Assembly: GCF_041103235.1 (NCBI RefSeq)
Contig: NZ_JBGCUN010000003.1
Location: 186,001 to 250,000 of the forward strand
DNA: 64,000 bases
Source of the DNA: Yoonia sp. R2331
GTDB lineage: Bacteria > Pseudomonadota > Alphaproteobacteria > Rhodobacterales > Rhodobacteraceae
Direction of reading: 5' to 3'
In this document: in pieces, positions 26,881 through 34,807 of the stretch
Layout of the letters: the number at the start of each line of letters is the position of its first letter
Numbering within the stretch: position 1 is the first letter of the stretch
The notes under the pieces: model-generated
Database searches by the model: none
What the model was told of the DNA's origin: nothing
What the model saw: only the letters and a program-made list of their open reading frames with translations
Program-made: the position numbers and the translations under genes

Positions 26881-27252
26881 ATGGCTGAAATCAAAAGAGA
26901 AGTTTCTTGCCCCATGGATGGGCTTTTGCGTGTCATTTCAGGCCCTTGGACAACCTATATCCTCTGGCGTCTTGGAAATTACGGCGAAGTCCGATTCGGA
27001 GAGTTGAAAAGACTGGTGCCGGGTATCTCTTCAAGGGTGCTGACAGAGCGGCTGCGCAACCTTGAACAGGCAGGCCTGATCTACCGCAACCACAAACCGA
27101 CGATTCCGCCGCAGGTCAGCTATGGGCTCACGCAGAACGGATTGGCCTTCAAAGACATCCTCAATGACATGAATGATCTTGCAGTCCGCATCGGCATTTC
27201 CGGCAATTGCGAGCACGACGCCGACGAACATCCCAGCCAACAGGCAGTGTGA
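26881..27252 (+). CDS. HxlR-family winged-helix regulator
   Basis: 123 residues. Typical HxlR layout: N-terminal conserved Cys10-Pro, then the winged helix with GPWTTYILWRLGN, RFGELKRLVPGISSRVLTERLRNLEQAGLI and the wing VSYGLTQNG. In YodB/QorR-type members the N-terminal cysteine senses quinones or oxidants. The divergent flavodoxin-fold oxidoreductase is the obvious target. C-terminal tail is short and polar with a second Cys. Confidence 0.9.
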   Translation: MAEIKREVSCPMDGLLRVISGPWTTYILWRLGNYGEVRFGELKRLVPGISSRVLTERLRNLEQAGLIYRNHKPTIPPQVSYGLTQNGLAFKDILNDMNDLAVRIGISGNCEHDADEHPSQQAV

Positions 27253-27369
27253 CCGCGAAACCGCACCACGCAGTTGCAGCGAAAATCACCCTCTCGGTGA
27301 AGTCCGACCAAAATGCTATGACCGCGTTCAGAAAAAGCCCGAAACGGGCGTGGACGAGCAGGTCTAACG

Positions 27370-27924
27370 ATGTTGACACGACGCAAATTCGCCGCCGCGG
27401 CTGCGGCTTCTTTTCTTGCGACCCCATCGGTCGCAAACGCCGCATGGATCCCGTACAAGTTTCGCCCGCGCGAGGTTGACGTCAATGACGCCCTGCCCGC
27501 CGGTGAAATCCACGTGGTCAAGAATGACTTCTATCTCTACTGGACCTTGGGCAATGGCCGCGCACGCCGATACGGCATCGCCATCGGTGACGAGGGCCGC
27601 AATTATACCGGCGTACTGATGATCCGGCGCAAGGCTGAATGGCCCAGCTGGATCCCGACCCGCAACATGGTCCGGCTCGAGCCGCATATCTACGGCCCCT
27701 ACCGCGATGGATTGCCCGGTGGGCATCCCAAGAACCCCATGGGGTCCCGCGCGCTATACCTGCATGACAATCGGGGGCGCGACACCTATTTCCGCATCCA
27801 CGGCACACCGCAGCCCGAAACCATCGGCAGAAGCTTTTCCTCAGGCTGCGTGCGGCTGACCAACGAACACGTGGCAGAGCTTTACGACATGGTGCCCGTC
27901 AATACGCCGGTCTACCTGTTCTGA
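27370..27924 (+). CDS. L,D-transpeptidase (YkuD domain)
   Basis: 184 residues. Twin-arginine-like signal (RRKFAAAAAASFLA, cleavage near ANA|A). The YkuD motif reads HGTPQPETIGRSFSSGCVRL, with His144 and catalytic Cys160. Such enzymes cross-link peptidoglycan (3-3 bonds) or attach lipoproteins; which applies is not visible. Preceded by 117 bp after the HxlR gene and probably transcribed independently. Confidence 0.92.
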   Translation: MLTRRKFAAAAAASFLATPSVANAAWIPYKFRPREVDVNDALPAGEIHVVKNDFYLYWTLGNGRARRYGIAIGDEGRNYTGVLMIRRKAEWPSWIPTRNMVRLEPHIYGPYRDGLPGGHPKNPMGSRALYLHDNRGRDTYFRIHGTPQPETIGRSFSSGCVRLTNEHVAELYDMVPVNTPVYLF

Positions 27925-27962
27925 TCCAAATGGGGGCGGGCGACGGCGATCGCTCACTGGGG

Positions 27963-27997
27963 GGCTTTGCGGACCTTCATCGCACGTCCGCAAAGCC
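27963..27997. terminator. Long hairpin between convergent genes
   Basis: GGCTTTGCGGAC (27963-27974) and GTCCGCAAAGCC (27986-27997) form a perfect 12-bp stem with an 11-nt loop. There is no T-run, so it may terminate inefficiently, stabilise 3' ends, or belong to a repeat family. It lies between convergent L,D-transpeptidase and DnaB-like genes. Confidence 0.5.
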
Positions 27998-28028
27998 GGT
28001 TGACCCGGTGTCATGACACTGTCGCCAG

Positions 28029-28724
28029 CTAGATTTCCCCGTCATGCAAGAAGCATCTTTTGTTGAACAGTGACAGATCGACTGGGTTTGGCAGCCGGAT
28101 GTCCGTAATGCTTGGCATCACACTTGAAGACAGCTCAAAAACGCGATCAACCTGCGAAATCATGACGATAATCGCACCACGCGCGATGGCAAATGTCTTT
28201 AGCGCCCGAACTTGGGCCGCAAGCGAAGGATTGCTTCGCTTTTGATCCAAAAGCTGCAGGTAATCGACCACAGCGAGTGCTTGATGCGGCGCATTGCTCA
28301 GGCGTTCAATGATATGTGCCGCGCAGATGTCGTCCGATGTATCAACAACGATTTGACAGTCAGATTTCTGCCGATCGAAACCAAGTTTTTCAATCCTGTC
28401 CCAGACGTCCGCTTCATTATAGTCCAATGAAAAAACGTAGCCGACGCGACTTTTCTTTTCTGCCAACGCAATCAGCTCCAGCCCCAAAAGGGTCTTGCCG
28501 TGGCCGGGGCGCGCACCGATCAGCATCATATCGCCCGGGTTAAGCTGGCTCATGATGTCGGCGGCTGTGGTCGCTTTGGACGTACTGGACGCCAAGTGGC
28601 TCCAGTCCCTGAACCCCTCTTTGGTGGCGATTTGGTTCAGTGCTTCGTGAAGCCTGATGTCACTGTCGCGCGCCAGCAATTTTGCGTGCCGCTTGAGCGT
28701 GTGGATTGGTGATGAAAGTCTCAT
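28029..28724 (-). CDS. Stand-alone DnaB-C/RecA-like ATPase
   Basis: 231 residues. The first 45 residues contain an EALNQIATKEGFRDWSHL helix pair, a small module seen at the N-terminus of several unrelated bacterial proteins. The rest is a RecA-fold domain like the helicase half of DnaB: Walker A GARPGHGKT at 70-78, FSLDYNE, Walker B LAVVDYLQLL (Asp154) and the MISQVDR sensor. It lacks the DnaB N-terminal domain and is half the length of a replicative helicase. AAAGGAGG precedes the ATG. No phage or plasmid genes are adjacent. Confidence 0.8.
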   Translation of the reverse strand: MRLSSPIHTLKRHAKLLARDSDIRLHEALNQIATKEGFRDWSHLASSTSKATTAADIMSQLNPGDMMLIGARPGHGKTLLGLELIALAEKKSRVGYVFSLDYNEADVWDRIEKLGFDRQKSDCQIVVDTSDDICAAHIIERLSNAPHQALAVVDYLQLLDQKRSNPSLAAQVRALKTFAIARGAIIVMISQVDRVFELSSSVMPSITDIRLPNPVDLSLFNKRCFLHDGEI

Positions 28725-29004
28725 CCTGAACCTCCTTTGGCGAGCGGTCTTCGCAATCCCTCCTTATGCGTGTGCTCGAACAGGTTAGGTTCGAAGTGGT
28801 ATCGCTCTGCATGTCAAATGCTGCCCCGGTGGAGGGGGGAGGCCCGAGCAAGGCCATGAACAAAAGTTACCCTGACCGACTGGAAAACTCAATTGGGTTT
28901 GACCATTCGCTGTCCACCGACAAGTGCCAAAGGTGGGCTCCTCCACCGCTCGACGACAAAGCGTCCCGCCCGCGCCGCATCATTGCCGGGCAAACCTTCC
29001 CCAC
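28725..29004. other. Intergenic stretch without a recognisable gene
   Basis: Most of a 336-bp gap between the DnaB-like and peroxiredoxin genes. No convincing coding frame with a ribosome site was found. It must contain the promoter of the DnaB-like gene near its left end. CGGTGGAGG near 28828 and CCTCCACCG near 28940 form a distant 9-bp inverted pair of unknown meaning. Confidence 0.5.
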
Positions 29005-29034
29005 AAAAAAGCCCCCGCCATTTCTGACGGGGGC
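29005..29034 (-). terminator. Terminator of the peroxiredoxin gene
   Basis: Read on the minus strand, GCCCCCG and CGGGGGC (29028-29034 / 29011-29017) form the stem, with an inner C/A mismatch and two further pairs, followed by six T. It lies 26 bp after the peroxiredoxin stop. Confidence 0.88.
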
Positions 29035-29060
29035 CGTTGCAACCGGATCAATCCGATTGC

Positions 29061-29708
29061 TTACAGCTTGGTCATCCGCAGATAAGGCAGCACGGTGCGG
29101 AAATCGCCGAACTTTTCCTTCGCGGCCTCGTCAGACACGGCAACCGGGATCACCACATCGTCGCCGATATTCCAGTTGGCAGGCGTCGCCACGCCCTGCC
29201 CCGCAGCAGTCTGCAACCCGTCCAGTGCGCGGAGCACTTCGGCAAAGTTGCGGCCCACATTCATCGGATAGGTCATCGACAGCTTCAGCTGCTTGTCCGG
29301 TCCGATAATAAACACCGACCGCACAGTAGCCGTGTCGTTTGGTGTGCGGCCATCAGGCAAATAGGCCTCGGCGGGCAGCATATCAAAGGCCTTTGACAAC
29401 TCCAGCGCAGTATCGGCCACAATCGGGAAAGTCGGATCAGCACCGCCGGCAGTCTTGATGTCCCCTTTCCACTTCTTGTGGTCCTCAACCCCATCGACAG
29501 AAACGCCCAGCACCTTGGTGCCGCGCTTCTCCCATTCGTCGGCCAATTGCGCGACCGCCCCGAACTCGGTCGTGCAGACCGGGGTAAAATCCTTGGGGTG
29601 GCTAAAGATCACGGCCCAGTTGTCGCCAACAAAGTCATGCAGGCTAATTGTGCCAGTGTCGGTTTCGACAGTGAGATTTGGGATCGTGTCGTTAATGCGC
29701 AGGCTCAT
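29061..29708 (-). CDS. 1-Cys peroxiredoxin (Prx6 subfamily)
   Basis: 215 residues. The peroxidatic motif HPKDFTPVCTTE has Cys45 with Thr42. The C-terminal extension (MTYPMNVGRNFAEVLRALD, then WNIGDDVVIP) is diagnostic for the Prx6 type, and no resolving cysteine is present. It reduces hydrogen peroxide and alkyl hydroperoxides in the cytoplasm. GGAG precedes the ATG. Divergent from the aldehyde dehydrogenase gene. Confidence 0.95.
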   Translation of the reverse strand: MSLRINDTIPNLTVETDTGTISLHDFVGDNWAVIFSHPKDFTPVCTTEFGAVAQLADEWEKRGTKVLGVSVDGVEDHKKWKGDIKTAGGADPTFPIVADTALELSKAFDMLPAEAYLPDGRTPNDTATVRSVFIIGPDKQLKLSMTYPMNVGRNFAEVLRALDGLQTAAGQGVATPANWNIGDDVVIPVAVSDEAAKEKFGDFRTVLPYLRMTKL

Positions 29709-29823
29709 GGTGGAACTCCTTTTGCTCCATTACGTTTGATCACATCATATGTCGTGTCGCAGGCGCTTGAAAGGGCCTGCGCGCAGTGCCATCTTGCGCC
29801 ACACACCAGGGCGGAGATTTGCC

Positions 29824-31269
29824 ATGACTGACACAACCAAATTCTACATCAATGGCGCATGGGTGGCCCCCGCCGCGGCGCGCCCGCACGACGTGATCAA
29901 CCCCGCCACCGAAGAGGTCTGCGCCGTGATCTCGCTCGGCGATCAGGCCGACACCGACGCCGCCGTCAAAGCCGCCAGTGACGCCTTCCCGTCCTGGGCG
30001 GCCACCCCGCCCGCCGAACGCGCGGCTTATGTCGGCAAGATCCTTGAACAATATAACAAGCGCGCAGAAGAAATGGCGCAGGCCATCAGCACCGAAATGG
30101 GCGCACCAATTGATCTCGCGCGCAATAGCCAGGCCCCCTGCCTGCCCTGGCACCTTGAAAACTTTCTCGAGGCCGTGGACGCCGTCGCATGGGACCGCCC
30201 ACTGCGCGATGACGCCCCCAACGACCGTATTATCATGGAACCGATCGGTGTCGTCGGCCTGATCACGCCGTGGAATTGGCCGATGAACCAAGTCACACTG
30301 AAAGTGATCCCAGCCCTGCTTGCGGGCTGCACCATTGTGCTCAAACCTTCCGAAGAGGCGCCGCTTTCCTCGCTCCTCTTTGCTGAGTTCGTGCACGACG
30401 CCGGCGTGCCCGCTGGTGTGTTCAATCTGGTGAACGGCGATGGTCTGGGTGTAGGCACACAGCTATCGACCCACCCCGACGTGGCGATGATCTCTTTCAC
30501 CGGCTCCACCCGCGCGGGCACCGCAATTTCCAAAGCAGCAGCAGAAACCCTCAAACGCGTCACGCTGGAGCTGGGCGGCAAAGGGGCCAACGTGATCTTT
30601 GCCGATGCCGATGCCAAGGCCGTCAAACGCGGCGTGCTGCATTGCATGAACAACACCGGCCAGTCGTGCAACGCCCCAACTCGGATGCTGGTCGAATCCT
30701 CGATCTATGACCGGGTTGTCGATGAAGCCGCCGAAGTCGCGGCCAAAATCACCGTCGGCCCCACAACCGAACCCGGCCGCCACATCGGCCCGGTGGTGAA
30801 CAAAAGCCAATGGGACAAGATCCAGGGCATGATCCAGATGGGCATCGACGAAGGCGCGCGCCTTGTCGCGGGCGGCACCGGCCTGCCCGAAGGCGTGAAC
30901 CGCGGCTACTACGTGCGCCCCACGGTCTTTGCCGATGTGACCAACGACATGAATATTGCGCAACAGGAGATCTTTGGTCCCGTGCTGTCGATTATTCCCT
31001 TCTCGGATGAGGCAGAGGCCATCACCATCGCCAATGACACCGCCTACGGCCTGACGAACTATGTCCAGACAACCGACGGCGCGCGCCGCAACCGCATGGC
31101 CCGCGCATTGAAATCCGGCATGGTCGAAATGAACGGCATGGACCGCGGCGCAGGTTCACCCTTTGGCGGCATGAAAATGTCAGGCCGCGCCCGCGAAGGC
31201 GGTCTGTGGGGGATCGAAGAATTCCTCGAGGTTAAAGCCGTCTCCGGCTGGGACATCGCCGCGGAATGA
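29824..31269 (+). CDS. NAD(P)-dependent aldehyde dehydrogenase
   Basis: 481 residues from ATG 29824 (GGAG upstream; an upstream in-frame ATG at 29749 is rejected). All ALDH landmarks are present: TPWNWP (Asn151), KPSEEAP (Lys173), FTGSTRAG, ELGGKGAN (Glu249), GQSCNAPTRM (catalytic Cys282) and EIFGPVLSI. Oxidises an aldehyde to the acid; substrate not determinable. Pairing with a peroxiredoxin suggests a detoxification setting but they are divergent and may be independent. Confidence 0.93.
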   Translation: MTDTTKFYINGAWVAPAAARPHDVINPATEEVCAVISLGDQADTDAAVKAASDAFPSWAATPPAERAAYVGKILEQYNKRAEEMAQAISTEMGAPIDLARNSQAPCLPWHLENFLEAVDAVAWDRPLRDDAPNDRIIMEPIGVVGLITPWNWPMNQVTLKVIPALLAGCTIVLKPSEEAPLSSLLFAEFVHDAGVPAGVFNLVNGDGLGVGTQLSTHPDVAMISFTGSTRAGTAISKAAAETLKRVTLELGGKGANVIFADADAKAVKRGVLHCMNNTGQSCNAPTRMLVESSIYDRVVDEAAEVAAKITVGPTTEPGRHIGPVVNKSQWDKIQGMIQMGIDEGARLVAGGTGLPEGVNRGYYVRPTVFADVTNDMNIAQQEIFGPVLSIIPFSDEAEAITIANDTAYGLTNYVQTTDGARRNRMARALKSGMVEMNGMDRGAGSPFGGMKMSGRAREGGLWGIEEFLEVKAVSGWDIAAE

Positions 31270-31276
31270 ACAAACC

Positions 31277-31304
31277 GGACGCCCGCCACCTTACGCGGGC
31301 GTCC
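31277..31304 (+). terminator. Probable terminator after aldehyde dehydrogenase
   Basis: GGACGCCCGC (31277-31286) pairs with GCGGGCGTCC (31295-31304), 10 bp with an 8-nt loop, 8 bp after the stop. The downstream tract is CGCTTCTTCT rather than a pure T-run, so efficiency may be moderate. Confidence 0.65.
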
Positions 31305-31319
31305 CGCTTCTTCTGGCCA

Positions 31320-31421
31320 GAATAATCCCCGCCGGAGGCTCCAACACCGGCCACGCGCGGACACGCCAAACCCAAAGGCACACACTCGCCACTCGCACCC
31401 CGATTATTCGTCGAATAATCG
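31320..31421. repeat. GATTATTC palindromic repeat with a distant half copy
   Basis: CGATTATTCG (31401-31410) and CGAATAATCG (31412-31421) make a near-perfect 21-bp palindrome. A further half copy, GAATAATC, lies at 31320-31327 and could pair alternatively with 31402-31409. A GC-rich stretch with a GCCCC/GGGGC pair follows directly. Located between convergent genes. Looks like a dispersed Roseobacter-type hairpin element (recalled). Confidence 0.6.
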
Positions 31422-31456
31422 CGGCCCCGCCCCGCAGGGGCGCCGCAGGCGTAACC

Positions 31457-32104
31457 TCAAAACGGCGTTTTTGCGCTGACCTTCATCCCTGCGCCACCGT
31501 CCGGATGCCGAAATTGCAGCGCCTCTGAATGCAGCATCAACCGCGGAAACGCTCGCGCGGCCCCAGTGGCATAAAACGGGTCCCCCAGAATCGGATGCCC
31601 GATTTCCTTCATATGTACCCGCAACTGATGCGACCGCCCGGTCTTGGGCATCAACCGCACCCGGCTTTCGCCATCCCGCGCCCGCACCACGCGCCAATCG
31701 GTCTGCGCCGCCTTGCCATTGTCAAAGTCCACATGCTGCCGCGGCCGGTTCGGCCAATCCACGCACAGCGGCAAGTCCACCGTCCCAGTCTTCTCGGCCA
31801 TCTCACCCCAGACCCGCGCCACATAGACCTTCTTGGTCTGTCGCTTTTCAAACTGCAGCCCCAGATGCCGCTGCGCATGGGACGTCAGCGCAAAGATCAT
31901 CACACCTGACGTATCCCGGTCCAACCGGTGGACCAGCAAAGCCGTGGGAAACACCTTTTGCACCCGCGCGATCAGGCAATCAGCCAGATGCGGCCCCTTG
32001 CCCGGCACCGACAACAACCCGGACGGCTTATTGACCAGCACCACCTCGTGATCATCATGCAGAATGTCCAGCGGATCCTGCGGCGGGGCGTAATCGTCGC
32101 TCAC
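31457..32104 (-). CDS. RluA-family RNA pseudouridine synthase
   Basis: 215 residues from GTG 32104. The catalytic signature HRLDRDTSG carries Asp62; VVLVNKPSGLLSVPG, KKVYVARVWG and GRSHQLRVHMKEIGHPILGDPFY complete the fold. No S4 domain is present, as in RluA itself, which modifies 23S rRNA U746 and tRNA U32. The exact target is not certain. Its GTG overlaps the stop of the YggS-type gene (GTGA). Confidence 0.9.
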   Translation of the reverse strand: MSDDYAPPQDPLDILHDDHEVVLVNKPSGLLSVPGKGPHLADCLIARVQKVFPTALLVHRLDRDTSGVMIFALTSHAQRHLGLQFEKRQTKKVYVARVWGEMAEKTGTVDLPLCVDWPNRPRQHVDFDNGKAAQTDWRVVRARDGESRVRLMPKTGRSHQLRVHMKEIGHPILGDPFYATGAARAFPRLMLHSEALQFRHPDGGAGMKVSAKTPF

Positions 32105-32754
32105 CCGTAGTCCCGCGCACCAAAAATGGCAGAACCGACGCGGATATGCGTGGCCCCCAGCGCAATCGCGCTTTCAAAATCCGCACTCATGCCCATCGAC
32201 AGGCCCTTCAGCCCGTTGCGTGCGGCAATCTTGGCCAGCAGGGCAAAGTGTAATGACGGCTCTTCATCCACCGGCGGAATGGACATCAGCCCTTTGACCG
32301 GCAGATCAAGCGCCAGACAATCTGCGATGAACCCATCCGCATCTCTGGGCATCACCCCGGCCTTTTGCGCCTCTTCCCCGGTGTTCACCTGAACGAACAG
32401 ATCAGGGCAGGCACCTTCTTCTTGCGCAATCCGTGCCATCGTCTTTGCCAGCTTTGGCCGGTCCAGCGTGTGGATCACATCCGCCAACGCCATCGCCTGC
32501 CGCGCCTTGTTGGTCTGCAGCGGTCCAATCAAATGCAGGGTGATTCCATCAAATGCCTCGCGAAAACCCGGCCATTTGCCCGCCGCTTCCTGCACCTTGT
32601 TCTCACCAAAGCTTCTGTGACCTGATTCCAGCACCTTTTGCACCCGCGCATCCGGTTGCACCTTGGATACGGCAATCAGCGTGACGTCCTTCGGGTTCCG
32701 CCCGGCGCGCGTGGCTGCGGCATCTGCGCGTGCTGTGATCTCGGCAAGTGACAT
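32101..32754 (-). CDS. YggS/PLPBP-family PLP homeostasis protein
   Basis: 217 residues from ATG 32754, six bases after AGGAG; a longer frame to 32799 is not needed. PLP lysine is Lys31 in LIAVSKVQP. FGENKVQEA, LHLIGPLQTNK, VQVNTGEE and the SMGMSADFESAI block are the family signatures. Single TIM-barrel domain without racemase activity; it buffers pyridoxal phosphate and affects amino-acid metabolism. Co-transcribed with the pseudouridine synthase. Confidence 0.95.
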   Translation of the reverse strand: MSLAEITARADAAATRAGRNPKDVTLIAVSKVQPDARVQKVLESGHRSFGENKVQEAAGKWPGFREAFDGITLHLIGPLQTNKARQAMALADVIHTLDRPKLAKTMARIAQEEGACPDLFVQVNTGEEAQKAGVMPRDADGFIADCLALDLPVKGLMSIPPVDEEPSLHFALLAKIAARNGLKGLSMGMSADFESAIALGATHIRVGSAIFGARDYG

Positions 32755-32987
32755 GCCATGCTCCTGAATCCATTGAAGGTTTCCATGTTTCCCCCTCAAT
32801 ATGCCCGATGACCACCCTTGTCATGTCAGATTGTTGCAAATTGTGTGTGTGACACAGATGCACCATTTTCCCCGTACCCACCCGATCAGGCCCCAATTTA
32901 CTTGAGTGTGCAGCCCGTTAGGCGCAATTACACAGGCAATGCCGGACGTTCTGGCATCTTGGGAATGCAAACACGAGGGAATCATCC

Positions 32988-34100
32988 ATGAAAAGCATCC
33001 TTCTTACATCGACCGCCCTGGTTGCCTTCGCTGGCGCCGCTGCGGCCGAAGGCCACGCAGAGTCTGGCATCACCTTCGGCGGTGAAGCAACTCTGGGTTA
33101 CAACGACGCTGGCGACCTTGGTGGCGGCGCAGCTGGTGACGGCTTCTACTGGGACGCAAACGTCGCAGTGACCATGACTGCTGTTCTCGACAACGGTCTG
33201 ACCGCAACTGCAACTTTCGATTTTGACGCTGTCGACGGCGGCACAGGCATCGATCTGGAATCCGGCGGCTACGTCTTGTCGCTGTCTTCTGACATCGCAA
33301 GCTTGTCTGTTGGCGATCTGGACCCAGTCGCAGAAGATCGTTGGGGCGGCGTTGACGGTTCGACCGTTGCTGACTTCAACGACCAAGACACGCACTTCGA
33401 CGTAGCTGGCTTCGAAGCCATGCTGGTCGGTGAAGCAACAGTTGCTGGTTTCACAGCTGCTGTGTCCTACGGCCTTGACTCTGGCGCAGGCAACGACCTG
33501 ACCGGCGAAACGCTGGACGCAATGCAGATCCACGTTGCAGGCACCTTCGGTGACTTCGGCGTTGAGCTGGCCTACCAGGAAGAATTCGGCCCGACACCTG
33601 AGATCATGGGTATCGGCGGTTCTGCTTCCTTCGCTGGTGCAGACATCGCAGTGTCCTACATCGACGATGGCACTGAGACTTCGACCGGCATCTCTGCTTC
33701 TTACCCTGTTGGTCCAGTGGTCATCGGCGGCTACTACAGCATGAACGACGTTGCAGAAGACAACTACGGTCTGTCGGCTGACTACGACAACGGCCCGATC
33801 TCTGTCTCCGCAGCTTGGGACGTAGACGGTGGCGAAGGCGGTGCTGACGATGTTGCTTCCTTCGAAGTCGACGCTTCTTACGACGTTGGCAACGGCCTGA
33901 CCGTTCTCGGTGGTGTGTTCGGCACCGACGTTGATGGCGACGACATGGGCTTCTATGCCGCAGCAACCTACGACCTGGGTGGCGGTGCAGAGCTTCTGGT
34001 GTCTTACGCTGACGACGGCGACGACGCAGTCCTGGGCGAAGACCTGGGCGGCCCAGAGTACAAAGAAGGCGCCACAATCGAGGCATCCTTCGCATTCTAA
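32988..34100 (+). CDS. Rhodobacter-type outer-membrane porin
   Basis: 370 residues, signal peptide 1-20 (GAAAA|EGH). Glycine/aspartate-rich alternating beta strands continue to a terminal phenylalanine (EASFAF), the outer-membrane insertion signal. Repeated FGDFGVELAY- and VGNGLTVLGG-type strands fit a 16-stranded trimeric porin. Codon use differs from neighbours (many GCT, GCA, GTT, TCT, TAC), typical of a very highly expressed gene. GAGGGA precedes the ATG; a 233-bp upstream region from the YggS-type start carries the promoter; a strong terminator follows. Confidence 0.93.
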   Translation: MKSILLTSTALVAFAGAAAAEGHAESGITFGGEATLGYNDAGDLGGGAAGDGFYWDANVAVTMTAVLDNGLTATATFDFDAVDGGTGIDLESGGYVLSLSSDIASLSVGDLDPVAEDRWGGVDGSTVADFNDQDTHFDVAGFEAMLVGEATVAGFTAAVSYGLDSGAGNDLTGETLDAMQIHVAGTFGDFGVELAYQEEFGPTPEIMGIGGSASFAGADIAVSYIDDGTETSTGISASYPVGPVVIGGYYSMNDVAEDNYGLSADYDNGPISVSAAWDVDGGEGGADDVASFEVDASYDVGNGLTVLGGVFGTDVDGDDMGFYAAATYDLGGGAELLVSYADDGDDAVLGEDLGGPEYKEGATIEASFAF

Positions 34101-34122
34101 TCGAATGCAAACGATCTAAGTC

Positions 34123-34148
34123 AGAGCGGTCCTTCGGGGCCGCTCTTT
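34123..34148 (+). terminator. Porin terminator with UUCG tetraloop
   Basis: AGAGCGGTCC (34123-34132), loop TTCG, GGGCCGCTCT (34137-34146), with one G-T wobble, then TTTCATTTT. The closing C(UUCG)G loop is unusually stable and suits a highly expressed mRNA. Confidence 0.9.
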
Positions 34149-34275
34149 CATTTTGCGCCATCCTGATGCGCCACAACTGCACGCAAAGCCTTGTGAAACA
34201 AAGCAATAGGCTTGTGACACCCCCGCCCCTTCGCTACACATTTCCGCAAGACTTGTATGGGACGAGGGGTCTATC

Positions 34276-34734
34276 GTGATACCAGCCATCCGCACCACAA
34301 AGCCGCTTCTGGCGCTTGGCCTTATCGCCGCCCTTGCCGCCTGCGGCAGCAGCAGCCCCTTTGGCAGCCTCGGGCTTGGCGGCAGCACCCCGCCCGATCA
34401 GGCCGTGCGCCAGGCTGCCCGCACCACCGGCGCGGAAAGCGTCGCCGTCAACCGCTACCTTTGGGCGGCATCGCTTGATGTGCTGAACTTCCTGCCAATC
34501 CAGTCGGTTGACCCCTTCACCGGCGTCATCGTCACCGGCTTTGGCACGCCCCCCGGCGGCAGCCGCGCCTATAAGGCCACGATCTATATCACCGACCCCG
34601 CACTGGATGCGCGTTCCCTGAACGTCGCCCTGCAAACCCGCAGCGGCGCGGCTTCGATCGAAACCCAGCGCGCCGTCGAAGACGCGATCCTGTCCCGCGC
34701 ACGCCAGCTACGCATCGCGGACGGCCGCCTATAG
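34276..34734 (+). CDS. DUF3576 lipoprotein
   Basis: 152 residues from GTG 34276, preceded by GAGGGG. Lipobox LAAC with lipidated Cys23. The conserved DUF3576 core is visible: [16 protein letters not shown], then [12 protein letters not shown], and a C-terminal [19 protein letters not shown]. Predicted envelope lipoprotein of unknown function, commonly next to leuS-lptE in alphaproteobacteria, which suggests a link with outer-membrane assembly (inference). Confidence 0.87.
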   Translation: MIPAIRTTKPLLALGLIAALAACGSSSPFGSLGLGGSTPPDQAVRQAARTTGAESVAVNRYLWAASLDVLNFLPIQSVDPFTGVIVTGFGTPPGGSRAYKATIYITDPALDARSLNVALQTRSGAASIETQRAVEDAILSRARQLRIADGRL

Positions 34735-34807
34735 CCTGCCGCCCCCAATTGGCCTATATCCACGCCGGGCCCACCGCCCGGCGTTTCCCGTTTCAGAAAG
34801 ACCCGAC

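Noticed and set aside
28725-29060. Short frames in the 336-bp gap near the peroxiredoxin gene
   Set aside because: None has a ribosome site plus coding-like composition; the right end is a terminator.
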